From JADJLQ01 sp964396995 (GTDB lineage: Bacteria; Bacteroidota; Bacteroidia; Chitinophagales; Saprospiraceae), in the NCBI GenBank assembly GCA_964396995.1, contig CAYNIG010000244.1:1-7612 (forward strand): 7,612 bases of DNA, given 5' to 3'. Below the pieces are notes generated by a model. It searched no databases. It was given only the letters and a program-made list of their open reading frames with translations, and was not told the DNA's origin. Position 1 is the first letter of the stretch; each line of letters begins with the position of its first letter. The position numbers and the translations under genes were made by a program. Shown one piece after another: positions 1-7,612 of the stretch.

Positions 1-22
1 AGTTTAGTATTTTGATTTACCT

Positions 23-66
23 AAAAAAGATCAGGCAGATCCATTCACTTTAGAATGATCTGCCTG
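23..66 (-). terminator. Rho-independent terminator of the susC-susD-like operon
   Basis: The arms CAGGCAGAT (32-40) and ATCTGCCTG (58-66) are perfect reverse complements. A second stem, CATTC (42-46) with GAATG (53-57), stacks inside it, leaving one bulged C at 41 and a six-base loop. Read on the minus strand, the hairpin is followed two to four bases later by a run of six T (complement of the A run at 23-28), which is the layout of an intrinsic terminator. It lies 63 bases beyond the SusD-like stop codon. The plus-strand side has no T run after the stem, so it should act mainly on the minus-strand operon. Confidence 0.87.
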
Positions 67-129
67 CTTGAATTGACTAAAGAAAACTTCAACTCGATTT
101 GTATGATATGAAAGACTTATCTATAAAAT

Positions 130-1626
130 TTATTTGATGATCCACATTTTAGCATTTATATCATCATTGCCGCCAAATTGATTTGCCAATGCTGCCTCAT
201 AACTTGTTTTATTTGCTGTGCGTTCAGCAACAGGATATTGAAATCTCATAGGAATACTTCCACCGTTGCCTGTCCCGATGCCGGTAGTAAATTTTGGTAC
301 TCCTGTCCTTCGCCAATTAAAATAGGCTTCGAATCCTGAATGCATAAACATACCCAGGTATTTTTGCTGAAGTATCTGATTTAAACCATCCGCTCCATCT
401 TTGTATTTCACCGTTGTCTGATTGAGATACGCATTTAATACGGTCGCGTCGGTAATGCCGTATATACTCATAGACGCTTTTATTCCATTGGCATACCATG
501 CTCCGGCATCACCGTTTGCCCAGCCCAAATTTATTCCTTCAGCAATATTAAAGGCCATTTCGACATATCCAATTTGCACCCCGTTTTCTGGCCCGCCAAA
601 TGATCCATAATATCTTTTTTGATTGATTGCAGAATATTCTCCTTTATTCATTTTAAAGGTCATATCATCAAGACTTTCGCCTGCATCTGCCCCAACATAA
701 GCATCAAAATCGGTTGGTTTTTTGCCTGCTGCAATCAACGCTTCTGCCGGGTCAGCTACCACAAATGTCCTGGGGTCTTTTAATTCCACTAATTTATTTA
801 AATGAGTAGCAGATAGATTATACCTTCTTTTATCAAAACCTTCATTACCGGGATTCAATGGATAATTATTGATGCCGCTTACGTATTTATAAGCCAGGTC
901 TTCATTAACTCCGGCAAGAATCGGAAATTTAGCTGGGTTATTTAAAATCTCTGCAAATCTTTCTTTTATCTTCAGATCAGATTCGTTTACTTTTTTACTC
1001 AATTGAATTAATACTCTGAGTTTAAAAGCATTGATTACTTTTTGCCAGTTGGCGGCATTGCCTCCCAAATAGACATCGCCATCAATCTGTTTTTCTCCTC
1101 TTTGAATAGACGCTGCCATTTCGGTATTGGCTTCATCCAATAAATTTAAAATCTGAACAAATACTTGTTTTTGAGCATCGTATTTAGGAGAAGTAAGCTC
1201 AGCTCCTTTCAGTGCTTCCGAAAAAGGAATATCACCAAATCTCATAGTCATTCTGTATCCAAAATAAGCTTTGAGGAATTTATTCATGGCTGAATATACA
1301 TTTACCGGATTTGCCCCTGTCTTGGCATTTTCCTCTACCATTTTTTGAGTATTTTTGAGCGAATAAAAATCGAACCCAAAATTGGTAGTCCAATTGTATT
1401 CCTGGTTACCATAATAATTATAGTTACACAACCAATACTGATTCCATCGGTGAGTCAGACTCCAGGGAGATTCGTACAAATCAAGCAAAGCTCCGTTTAA
1501 AATTAAGGCTGCAGGAGCCGCAGTAGGTCTGTTTGGATCATTATTCAACTCTTGAAAATTGTCTGTTGTACAAGAGGCTATAGTGAATAGAATAATCAAC
1601 AGGGAAGGAAATTTTATGTTTTTCAT
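130..1626 (-). CDS. SusD/RagB-family nutrient-binding outer-membrane lipoprotein (SusD-like_2 type)
   Basis: This is a surface lipoprotein that would cap the SusC-type transporter encoded just upstream and pass ligand to it. The chosen start gives 498 residues beginning MKNIKFPSLLII, a basic n-region and hydrophobic core ending in the lipobox IASC, with Cys19 as the lipidated residue. An in-frame ATG at 1638 adds four residues (MTFI) and sits behind an A-rich stretch that Bacteroidota ribosomes can favour, so it remains possible. After the cysteine come the family's NNDPNRPT segment and an alpha-helical body. Near the C-terminus are the typical FNWRRTGVP block (around residues 437-445) and the IPMRFQYPVAE block about 25 residues later. 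Length is normal for the family and no frame break is seen. The gene starts 35 bases after the SusC stop (23 with the longer start), so the two are surely co-transcribed. Family assignment is firm; the ligand is unknown, and a glycan should not be assumed because SusD-like_2 members are often found without carbohydrate enzymes. Confidence 0.95.
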   Translation of the reverse strand: MKNIKFPSLLIILFTIASCTTDNFQELNNDPNRPTAAPAALILNGALLDLYESPWSLTHRWNQYWLCNYNYYGNQEYNWTTNFGFDFYSLKNTQKMVEENAKTGANPVNVYSAMNKFLKAYFGYRMTMRFGDIPFSEALKGAELTSPKYDAQKQVFVQILNLLDEANTEMAASIQRGEKQIDGDVYLGGNAANWQKVINAFKLRVLIQLSKKVNESDLKIKERFAEILNNPAKFPILAGVNEDLAYKYVSGINNYPLNPGNEGFDKRRYNLSATHLNKLVELKDPRTFVVADPAEALIAAGKKPTDFDAYVGADAGESLDDMTFKMNKGEYSAINQKRYYGSFGGPENGVQIGYVEMAFNIAEGINLGWANGDAGAWYANGIKASMSIYGITDATVLNAYLNQTTVKYKDGADGLNQILQQKYLGMFMHSGFEAYFNWRRTGVPKFTTGIGTGNGGSIPMRFQYPVAERTANKTSYEAALANQFGGNDDINAKMWIIK

Positions 1627-1661
1627 GATAAATGTCATTTTTTTGATTGGTCTTGAAGAAA

Positions 1662-4600
1662 TTAAAATTTAAAATTCACGTTTACACCATATCTTCTGGT
1701 AGTAGGAGATTGCAGGCTGGAGGAACTATTACCGGCTGCAAACTGATCTACATCCACATCGCTGTTTTTTGCATGAGAGAAATACAATAAGTTTCTACCA
1801 ATAAAGGAGATCGTTGCGGATTGAAAGAATTTACCTGCAAACAAAGAGGTAGGTACATTGTAGGTCAGGGAAGCCTCTCTTACTTTAGCAAAGGTCCGGC
1901 TGATTAAATTAGCTTCATCTGTAGCGTACCACCGACTGATGTAATCTTGCAAGAAAGTTGCTGTTGCATTTGGTTTAAATTGAAGTTCATTATAATTAGT
2001 AATAACACCGTTCACATCCGTTTTGATGGTACCACCGCTTAATTGAACTCCTTCACCCACCCATGATTTTATACCTTTATAATCCTGATATCTGGCTTCA
2101 CCCATTTTACCTTGAATGGTTTCAATATTTCTGCCCCCTCTGAAAGTCTGTCTTTGAATATAATTTGAAATCACTCCCCCTACTCTACCATCCACTTGCA
2201 CATTTAATGCAAATGACTTGACTTTGAATGTATTGTTCAGACCCCATGCCCAATCAGGATTGATATTTCCCATAAACTGAGGAACCGGATTTACCAAAGG
2301 TCTTCCTCCACCATCATTTATTATCTGACCATCTTCCGTTCTATATACTTTGGTTGAATAAAATTTATCTATCCGGTCACCTACTTCAATAAATCGGTTG
2401 AGCACAGTCACCCCCGGGTAAATATCCGTCAACACTTCTTTGTAAGTAGACCAATTGGCCAACACATTCCATTCAAATGATTTATTCTTTATAGGCGATC
2501 CACTCAATGTAATTTCAAGTCCATCTTTCTTTGTCTTTATACCATTTTGAATCAAACTATTGTATCCAGTTGCTTCTGATATCGGTAAATTAAAAATTCC
2601 TGGTCCATTGATACTATTAAAATAAGTAAAGTCAAGTCCTAGCCTGTTCTGAAAAAATCGTATGTCAGTACCTGCCTCCCAGGATGAACTAAAGCTTGGC
2701 TGCAAATCAGGGTTAGCAATAAAATTGGAATACGAAGCTGATGGTTGACTATTGTATCTGTTGGAAATGGAATAGGCTGCACTTTTACTGAAATCCGGAC
2801 CTCCATATGGAGAATTGTAATCAATACCATACCCAGTGACATCTGCTCCTGCCGCACGGTCTGCAGGGCCTATCAACGTACTGGTCAAACCACTACCCAC
2901 TCTTGCGAATGAACCTCTTAATTTTACATAAGGTAAAAACTCAGGCATTTGTAATGCTTCGCTCAACACAAAACTCAGGGATGCAGATGGATAAAAGAAC
3001 GAATTGTTTGCAGCAGGCAAAGTGGAGTTTTTGTCTATTCTGCCGGTAAGCGAAAGATTTACAATATTTTTATATCCCAGGTCGAGGTATGAATAAGCAG
3101 ATAAAATCTTCATATCCGCATTATAATTAAATACCCGCTTTGGATTAAGGGAGTTGTTGAGGTTATACCAACCAGGTACATTCAGATAATCCGTGGTACC
3201 ATATAATGAATTGTATTTAAAAGTACGGGCATTGGCACCCACGGAAAGATTAATGTTGAAATTTTTAGCAATCGTTTTTTGATATGTTGCTAATACATCC
3301 GTATTGTTTTCAAATAAATTTCTGTAATCTTCCCTGTAATCACCTAAGCGTGCTTCGCGTCCATAAGTAGTGCCGCTGTAAGGAAATTTTTCATCTCTAA
3401 ATAGATTATATCCGGTAATCTGTGTCCTGCCCATTACACTCAAATTGTCGCTAATTTTATAAGACAAACTCGCTGTGCCATAGGTATCGTTTTTGTAATG
3501 TCCCCTGGTCCATTCGTATGCTTGAAACCAGGGATTGTTGTATCGTTGATATTCAGCATATATCTGCTGTAATCCTTCTTTTCCTTCCTGCCAGTAATTT
3601 CTTAGTTGGTCAATATCCCAATCAGCACCACCCCAAATGATAATATTGTATATCATACTATTTGGACCATATTCCACATCCGGGATATTGGGAGTGTATT
3701 GACGATTATAGTTTAAAGAGGATTCAAATCTCAGGTTCTTATTAAAGTTTAATCCCCCGGTTACACTGAAATTACTACCGTTTAATTTTGTATTGGGTAC
3801 AATGCCTTTTTGGTACGTTTGAGTAGCTGAAAAACGCAAGTCGTATTTATCCGTACCTGTTGAAATAGCAATATTATTAGTAGATAAAAGTCCTGGCCTC
3901 AAAAATCGTTTTAAATTATCTGCTCCTCTGTTTACCCAGGGTGTACCTTGTCTCACTCCCGTTGCCGGATCTACGGGACTATCATATTGTGGGATTAATT
4001 GACCTTCAAATTTAGGCCCCCATATATCGTAGTCACCATCATTTAATCCACCACCTTTGCCATCTTTAAATGCATATCTTCCATGATCACCGGGTCCATA
4101 TTCATCCTGTACTTTTGGGATGGTCAGGAATCCGTTTTCCACCATGGTAGATGAATTAAATTCCACTGAAAAACCGCGTGAATCTTTGGTGCCCCTTTTG
4201 GTTGTGATTTGTATTGCACCAAATTGACCTCGTGAGCCGTACAAAGCTGATGCATTAGGGCCTTTCAAAACAGTAATGGTTTCTATATCGTCCGGGCTTA
4301 TATTCCATGTATCAGATTGAATAGGCACTCCATCCACAACATATAATACATTGGAAGATCCACGCAATAATACCTGGGGTGCTCCCAATATTTCAGCGCT
4401 GGTACCAATGGTAAGGCCAGCCACTTTACCCACCAAAGAATTCACCGGATTGGGCTCCCTTGCCTTGATTAAGTCAGCTCCTTTAATAGTTTGAACCGCA
4501 AAACCAACTTTAGACTTTTCCTTTTCGATACCGAGTGCAGTAACCACTATTTCATTTAATCCGGTAGCAGACTCAGTTAACGAAATAGTAATATTTTTTT

Positions 4601-4850
4601 CATTACCTACCTGATGCGTTTTTGACTCAAAGCCGATATAACTAATTTCCAGTGTTTGCCCATTTTGGGCTTCTAGGTTAAACATTCCGTTTTCATCAGA
4701 TACTGTTCCATTTGATGTTCCTTTCACAGTGATACTTGCTCCTACCAGTGGAGACTGATCTGCCGCAGAAACTATCTTTCCTGCTACAGATTGTGCAAAT
4801 CCCAGTATAGCATTGGATAAACATAATAGTAGAATGACCGTTTTTTTCAT
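1662..4850 (-). CDS. SusC/RagA-family TonB-linked outer-membrane transporter
   Basis: This is a TonB-dependent outer-membrane barrel that imports ligand captured by the downstream SusD-like lipoprotein, powered by TonB-ExbBD. The start at 4850 gives 1062 residues and a clean signal peptide (MKKTVILLLCLSNAILGFAQ, cut after Gln20). An upstream in-frame ATG at 4880 would add ten residues ahead of it and is less likely. Domains in order: a carboxypeptidase-regulatory-like beta-sandwich (about residues 22-92, with VGASITVKGTSNGTVSDENG), a TonB-box-like segment LNEIVVTALG (98-107), a plug (about 98-220) carrying the SusC signature LYVVDGVPI (169-177) and ISPDDIETITVLKGPNASALYG, then a large barrel ending in RRYGVNVNFKF with the usual terminal phenylalanine. 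There is no STN signalling domain before the sandwich and no sigma or anti-sigma gene beside it, so regulation by the trans-envelope sigma route is not indicated. The plug loop before LYVVDG is short (VLLRGSSNV). Family is certain; substrate is not. Confidence 0.97.
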   Translation of the reverse strand: MKKTVILLLCLSNAILGFAQSVAGKIVSAADQSPLVGASITVKGTSNGTVSDENGMFNLEAQNGQTLEISYIGFESKTHQVGNEKNITISLTESATGLNEIVVTALGIEKEKSKVGFAVQTIKGADLIKAREPNPVNSLVGKVAGLTIGTSAEILGAPQVLLRGSSNVLYVVDGVPIQSDTWNISPDDIETITVLKGPNASALYGSRGQFGAIQITTKRGTKDSRGFSVEFNSSTMVENGFLTIPKVQDEYGPGDHGRYAFKDGKGGGLNDGDYDIWGPKFEGQLIPQYDSPVDPATGVRQGTPWVNRGADNLKRFLRPGLLSTNNIAISTGTDKYDLRFSATQTYQKGIVPNTKLNGSNFSVTGGLNFNKNLRFESSLNYNRQYTPNIPDVEYGPNSMIYNIIIWGGADWDIDQLRNYWQEGKEGLQQIYAEYQRYNNPWFQAYEWTRGHYKNDTYGTASLSYKISDNLSVMGRTQITGYNLFRDEKFPYSGTTYGREARLGDYREDYRNLFENNTDVLATYQKTIAKNFNINLSVGANARTFKYNSLYGTTDYLNVPGWYNLNNSLNPKRVFNYNADMKILSAYSYLDLGYKNIVNLSLTGRIDKNSTLPAANNSFFYPSASLSFVLSEALQMPEFLPYVKLRGSFARVGSGLTSTLIGPADRAAGADVTGYGIDYNSPYGGPDFSKSAAYSISNRYNSQPSASYSNFIANPDLQPSFSSSWEAGTDIRFFQNRLGLDFTYFNSINGPGIFNLPISEATGYNSLIQNGIKTKKDGLEITLSGSPIKNKSFEWNVLANWSTYKEVLTDIYPGVTVLNRFIEVGDRIDKFYSTKVYRTEDGQIINDGGGRPLVNPVPQFMGNINPDWAWGLNNTFKVKSFALNVQVDGRVGGVISNYIQRQTFRGGRNIETIQGKMGEARYQDYKGIKSWVGEGVQLSGGTIKTDVNGVITNYNELQFKPNATATFLQDYISRWYATDEANLISRTFAKVREASLTYNVPTSLFAGKFFQSATISFIGRNLLYFSHAKNSDVDVDQFAAGNSSSSLQSPTTRRYGVNVNFKF

Positions 4851-4908
4851 AATGAGAGATTGTTTTTGAATTATTATCATAAAAGGGAGTTGATATACCT
4901 TTCGGGCA

Positions 4909-4916
4909 CAAACTTA
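4909..4916 (-). promoter_or_regulatory. Candidate -7 promoter element for the susC-susD-like operon
   Basis: On the minus strand this reads TAAGTTTG, an exact match to the Bacteroidota -7 consensus TAnnTTTG. Transcription would start near 4903, leaving a leader of roughly 50 bases to the preferred start at 4850. The -33 element is poor: only AATG at 4937-4940 lies at a suitable distance (20 bases). A match in the expected place inside a short divergent region supports it, but an eight-base pattern with two free positions can arise by chance in AT-rich DNA. Confidence 0.5.
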
Positions 4917-5039
4917 GAGCGACCGTGTTACGCCTACATTAATCCAATATGAAGAAACTGTGAACTATAAATACAAATAATTTATATTTTCTTAATATTA
5001 ATTATGGTGCAAGTAGCAGTAGAAATTAGCTATTCATTA

Positions 5040-5047
5040 TACATTTG
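5040..5047 (+). promoter_or_regulatory. Candidate -7 promoter element for the plus-strand receptor operon
   Basis: The bases TACATTTG match the Bacteroidota -7 consensus TAnnTTTG exactly and lie 18 bases before the receptor ATG. Transcription would begin near 5053, giving a very short leader of about 12 bases. No convincing -33 TTG/TTTG element is visible at the usual distance upstream, so the promoter may be weak or may need an activator. The short leader leaves no room for a riboswitch or other leader control. Confidence 0.45.
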
Positions 5048-5065
5048 GCTAAATTTTAATTTTCA

Positions 5066-7099
5066 ATGCTAATTTTATTTTCCCTTTTTATTAGCCGTTT
5101 TATAATTGACAGTACACTGCAGGATTCCATTGTACTCCGAACATTGGAATTGGAACAAATTAACATTACGGCCAATAAAATACCCACACAAAATCTGGAG
5201 ACCGCTTATTCAATACATAAATTAAGTGCCACACAAATCAGGAATCGCCTTAATCGCACTACCCCTGAAGCATTGCAGGGTACAGCAGGTGTTTTTGTTC
5301 AAAAGACCAACCACGGTGGAGGTTCACCCATACTCCGTGGCCTCATGGGCAATCAGACTTTATTGGTGTTGGACGGCATCAGATTGAACAACAGCACCTA
5401 TCGATATGGTCCAAATCAATACCTCAATACAGTAGATCCTTTTACACTGAATAAAATCGAAATACTCAATGGCTCCGGATCGGTCCAATATGGCAGTGAT
5501 GCCATGGGTGGAGTAATACATCTTTTTTCTCACGAACCGGAATTAAATACCAACCTGGTTGCCCGGTTTTTGGGAAGATTTACTTCTCAGCAAATGGAAC
5601 AGACCGGCAGGGCCGAAATAAATTATGGAGGAAATAGATTCGCCGGATCTGCTTCAATCAACGTACGAAAGTTTGGAGATCTATATGGAGGAAAAGGTAT
5701 TGGGCGGCAATCCCCTTCCGGCTATGGAGAAAATTCAAATTTTATCAAGCTAAAATATGTACTTCGTAATAATACTTTTGTGGTTTCAAACCAATATTTT
5801 AATGCCAATCATGTACCGATTACACATAAGGTAAAATTGGAAAATTTTAAAATTAATGAAATCAGCAAACAAAATAGAAATCTTAGCTATATTAAACATA
5901 CCTGGTCAACAAACTCAAAATGGTTAACTGAATTAAATACCATTTTATCCTTACACCATACCCTGGAACAAAGAGAAAGTCAGAAAAACAATTCAAATCA
6001 ATTCATTTTTGAAAAAGACCGGGTAAACACCATTTCAGTAAACTCTTCATTTACAACTAATTTTTCATCTCATTGGAAGGCCATCACCGGAATAGAACTA
6101 TATACCGACAAAGTATCCAGTAAAAAAGAATTGACCAATCTGGAAACCAAGGGCAGTCAATCGGTCAGAGGCCTTTATCCAGACCAATCTAAATATGGCA
6201 GCTTCTCTTCGTTTACCATACACCAATTCAATCTGAATCCGTTATTGATTTCCGGTGGAATCAGATACAACCGGTTTAAAATAAATATTAATGAATCGGG
6301 TATTGGCCAAGTCCAAATTACACCTTCAGCCTTGGTATACAATGCCAACCTGGGATATCGGATGAATAAATATACCACAACCTATTTAGCTGTAAATAGT
6401 GGTTACAGGGCTCCTAATATAGACGATATGGGCACTCTGGGCATAGTTGATTTCAGATATGAGCTGCCGTCTTTTGATCTTAAACCGGAACACTCCAGGT
6501 CATACGAAATTGGACTCAAAATGATTAAACCAAATTATCAAATTACAGGAGCTTTCTATCACACCTATATTTCAAATCTGATCACCCGAACAAAAATTCC
6601 TGATCAAATCATTTCCGGGTATCCCGTTTACATAAAAGAAAACATTGGTGAAGCAATCATACGAGGGATAGAGAATACGATGATATATAACATCAACCAA
6701 AACTTCCAACTAAATAGCCTGCTAACCTACACTTATGGAAAAAATAAAATTACACAGGAACCACTCAGGAGAATACCACCCTTTTTTGGCAGATTGAGCC
6801 TTCAATATGAACTGAAACGTTTTTTTATTTCTTCTGAATGGTCCTTTGCAGGTAGCCAACACCGATTAGCCCAGGGCGATAAAGAAGATAATAGAATAGG
6901 GCCGGAAGGTACGCCTGGCTGGAATGTGATCAATTTATATACTGGGTTAAAATTAAGAAATGCCACTGTTCAAGCGGTGTTTAACAATCTCACTAATGAA
7001 GCGTACAAAACTCACGGATCCGGAGTATATGGTCAGGGTCGATCTTTGACTTTGCAGATTCAGTATACCATTCAAAAAAAACCTTTGTCATCCTTTTAA
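5066..7099 (+). CDS. TonB-dependent outer-membrane receptor, haemoglobin/haem-receptor-like plug
   Basis: This is a ligand-gated outer-membrane import channel of 677 residues, without the SusC beta-sandwich extension. A TonB-box-like stretch LEQINITANK (29-38) leads into the plug (about 45-155). The plug carries HGGGSPILRGLMGNQTLLVL (83-102), DGIRLNN (103-109), YRYGPNQYLN and IEILNGSGSVQYGSDAMGGV, the pattern of haemoglobin/haem-type receptors and a common Bacteroidota clade. The barrel includes YRAPNIDDM (447-455) followed by PSFDLKPEHS. Near the end come GTPGWNVINLYTGL and FNNLTNEAYKTHGSG, with phenylalanine last. The start is fixed: a TAA lies in frame two codons upstream of the ATG. The signal peptide is atypical (MLILFSLFISRFIIDSTLQ, no lysine or arginine before the hydrophobic core, no clear AxA site). 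No histidine lies between YRAP and the acidic/proline box, so haem should not be named as substrate. The next gene begins nine bases after the stop, so the pair is one operon. Receptor family is certain, cargo unknown. Confidence 0.95.
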   Translation: MLILFSLFISRFIIDSTLQDSIVLRTLELEQINITANKIPTQNLETAYSIHKLSATQIRNRLNRTTPEALQGTAGVFVQKTNHGGGSPILRGLMGNQTLLVLDGIRLNNSTYRYGPNQYLNTVDPFTLNKIEILNGSGSVQYGSDAMGGVIHLFSHEPELNTNLVARFLGRFTSQQMEQTGRAEINYGGNRFAGSASINVRKFGDLYGGKGIGRQSPSGYGENSNFIKLKYVLRNNTFVVSNQYFNANHVPITHKVKLENFKINEISKQNRNLSYIKHTWSTNSKWLTELNTILSLHHTLEQRESQKNNSNQFIFEKDRVNTISVNSSFTTNFSSHWKAITGIELYTDKVSSKKELTNLETKGSQSVRGLYPDQSKYGSFSSFTIHQFNLNPLLISGGIRYNRFKININESGIGQVQITPSALVYNANLGYRMNKYTTTYLAVNSGYRAPNIDDMGTLGIVDFRYELPSFDLKPEHSRSYEIGLKMIKPNYQITGAFYHTYISNLITRTKIPDQIISGYPVYIKENIGEAIIRGIENTMIYNINQNFQLNSLLTYTYGKNKITQEPLRRIPPFFGRLSLQYELKRFFISSEWSFAGSQHRLAQGDKEDNRIGPEGTPGWNVINLYTGLKLRNATVQAVFNNLTNEAYKTHGSGVYGQGRSLTLQIQYTIQKKPLSSF

Positions 7100-7108
7100 T
7101 CCACAACT

Positions 7109-7612
7109 ATGCGTTTAAGTATATTGTCCTTCACTGTTTTACAGGTCATTTTCTGCACTTTAATCTCTGGACAAAGTCCAGTAGTTTTGATGGAAGCTCC
7201 GGCTGGTAATTTGCCAGCGCAAATAAATAAGAACGGAACCTCGGTGATACCCAATGGCAGATTTCTCACCCCAAGAGGAAAGTTAATTCAGACTGCGCCA
7301 CATCCTTTTGGTCTCACCATCAGTAGGGATGGAACTATTGCCATCACAGCCAATTCCGGAATAAAACCATTTTCAATTACCATAATAAAGAATTTACATA
7401 CTGATCAACCTCAGGTAATGCAGATTCCCAAAGGAGCAGACAATGAGGAAGGTATTTTGGAAGCCTGTTTTATGGGACTCCACATTACCAATGACAATAA
7501 AGTGGTTTATGTTTCCGGAGGCGAATCCAATAAAATATTTAAATATAAGATTGAAACCGGTGAAAAAACAGGCACCATCAATTGTAGTTATAAATCCAAG
7601 GAACAGGATTAT
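7109..7612 (+). CDS. Secreted YncE-like beta-propeller protein, 5' part only (possible propeller-phosphoesterase fusion)
   Basis: The first 168 codons are present and the frame is still open at the window edge. The ATG at 7109 follows the receptor stop by nine bases. Residues 1-22 (MRLSILSFTVLQVIFCTLISGQ) form a probable Sec signal peptide; the cysteine within it is not in a lipobox. The mature start has IPNGRFLTPRGKLI (47-60), then the propeller repeat APHPFGLTISRDGTIAITAN (63-82), and a second blade with VVYVSGGESNKIFKYKIETG (132-151). This order, a PNG...TP.GK lead-in followed by xPxGLxxSxDG and YVxGGxxNKI repeats, is what Bacteroidota YncE-like proteins show. Many of these continue into a C-terminal alkaline-phosphatase-superfamily phosphoesterase domain, which cannot be seen here. 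It would act in the periplasm or at the cell surface beside the receptor. The propeller is well supported; the enzyme domain is a family-based guess, and a propeller-only protein is the main alternative. Confidence 0.78.
   Translation, partial: MRLSILSFTVLQVIFCTLISGQSPVVLMEAPAGNLPAQINKNGTSVIPNGRFLTPRGKLIQTAPHPFGLTISRDGTIAITANSGIKPFSITIIKNLHTDQPQVMQIPKGADNEEGILEACFMGLHITNDNKVVYVSGGESNKIFKYKIETGEKTGTINCSYKSKEQDY

Noticed and set aside
67..129. Possible small gene or RNA between the terminator and the SusD-like stop
   Set aside because: Only 63 bases, no start-stop pair with coding character and no second hairpin. It reads as the 3' untranslated tail of the operon.
317..610. Short open frames on both strands inside the SusD-like gene, and similar ones inside the SusC and receptor genes (2639-2857, 4696-4911, 6175-6378)
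   Set aside because: They lie within long genes with clear family motifs, have no recognisable features of their own, and are expected by chance in other frames.
5012..5022. Direct repeat AGTAG (twice, 6-base period) in the divergent region as a possible operator
   Set aside because: Too short and present only once in the window, with no paired copy near the other promoter.
7074..7099. Eight-A run near the receptor's 3' end that might hide a frameshift, since seven residues (KKPLSSF) follow the last apparent beta strand
   Set aside because: Shifting by one base either way gives hydrophobic or unrelated tails that overrun the next gene's start, while the present frame ends in phenylalanine as outer-membrane barrels usually do.
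1..7612. Search for mobile elements, tRNA genes, CRISPR arrays or long repeats
   Set aside because: Nearly all sequence is accounted for by four genes, and the short gaps show no cloverleaf, spaced repeats or transposon ends.

Overview
The window looks like a chromosomal fragment from a Bacteroidota bacterium. The evidence is a SusC/SusD outer-membrane pair, AT-rich DNA, no Shine-Dalgarno-like purine boxes at the starts, and two matches to the Bacteroidota -7 promoter element (TAnnTTTG) in the one divergent intergenic region. The sequence does not fix a genus. A Saprospiria/Chitinophagia-type or Sphingobacteria-type member is my guess only.

Layout. The left two-thirds (about 24-4916) is a minus-strand operon read right to left: promoter, a SusC/RagA-type TonB-dependent transporter (1662-4850), a SusD-like surface lipoprotein (130-1626), and a strong rho-independent terminator (23-66). 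After a divergent intergenic region of 215 bases (4851-5065) a plus-strand operon begins. It holds a second, non-SusC TonB-dependent receptor (5066-7099) and, nine bases downstream, the start of a secreted beta-propeller protein (7109 to the window edge). The N-terminus of the latter resembles the Bacteroidota YncE-like propeller proteins that often carry a C-terminal alkaline-phosphatase/phosphoesterase domain.

How the genes work together. SusC and SusD homologues form a lidded uptake machine: the lipoprotein caps the barrel and delivers ligand, and TonB-ExbBD drives import. The SusD member is of the SusD-like_2 kind and no glycoside hydrolase, protease or sigma/anti-sigma pair is in view, so the cargo cannot be named. 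The plus-strand receptor belongs to a Bacteroidota clade whose plug resembles haemoglobin/haem receptors, but it lacks a histidine between its YRAP motif and the following acidic/proline box. Its pairing with a propeller/possible phosphoesterase suggests a nutrient-release-and-import unit, possibly for a phosphorylated or metal-bound compound; this is inference. All three complete genes are intact. I saw no RNA genes, insertion sequences, CRISPR arrays or integration scars.
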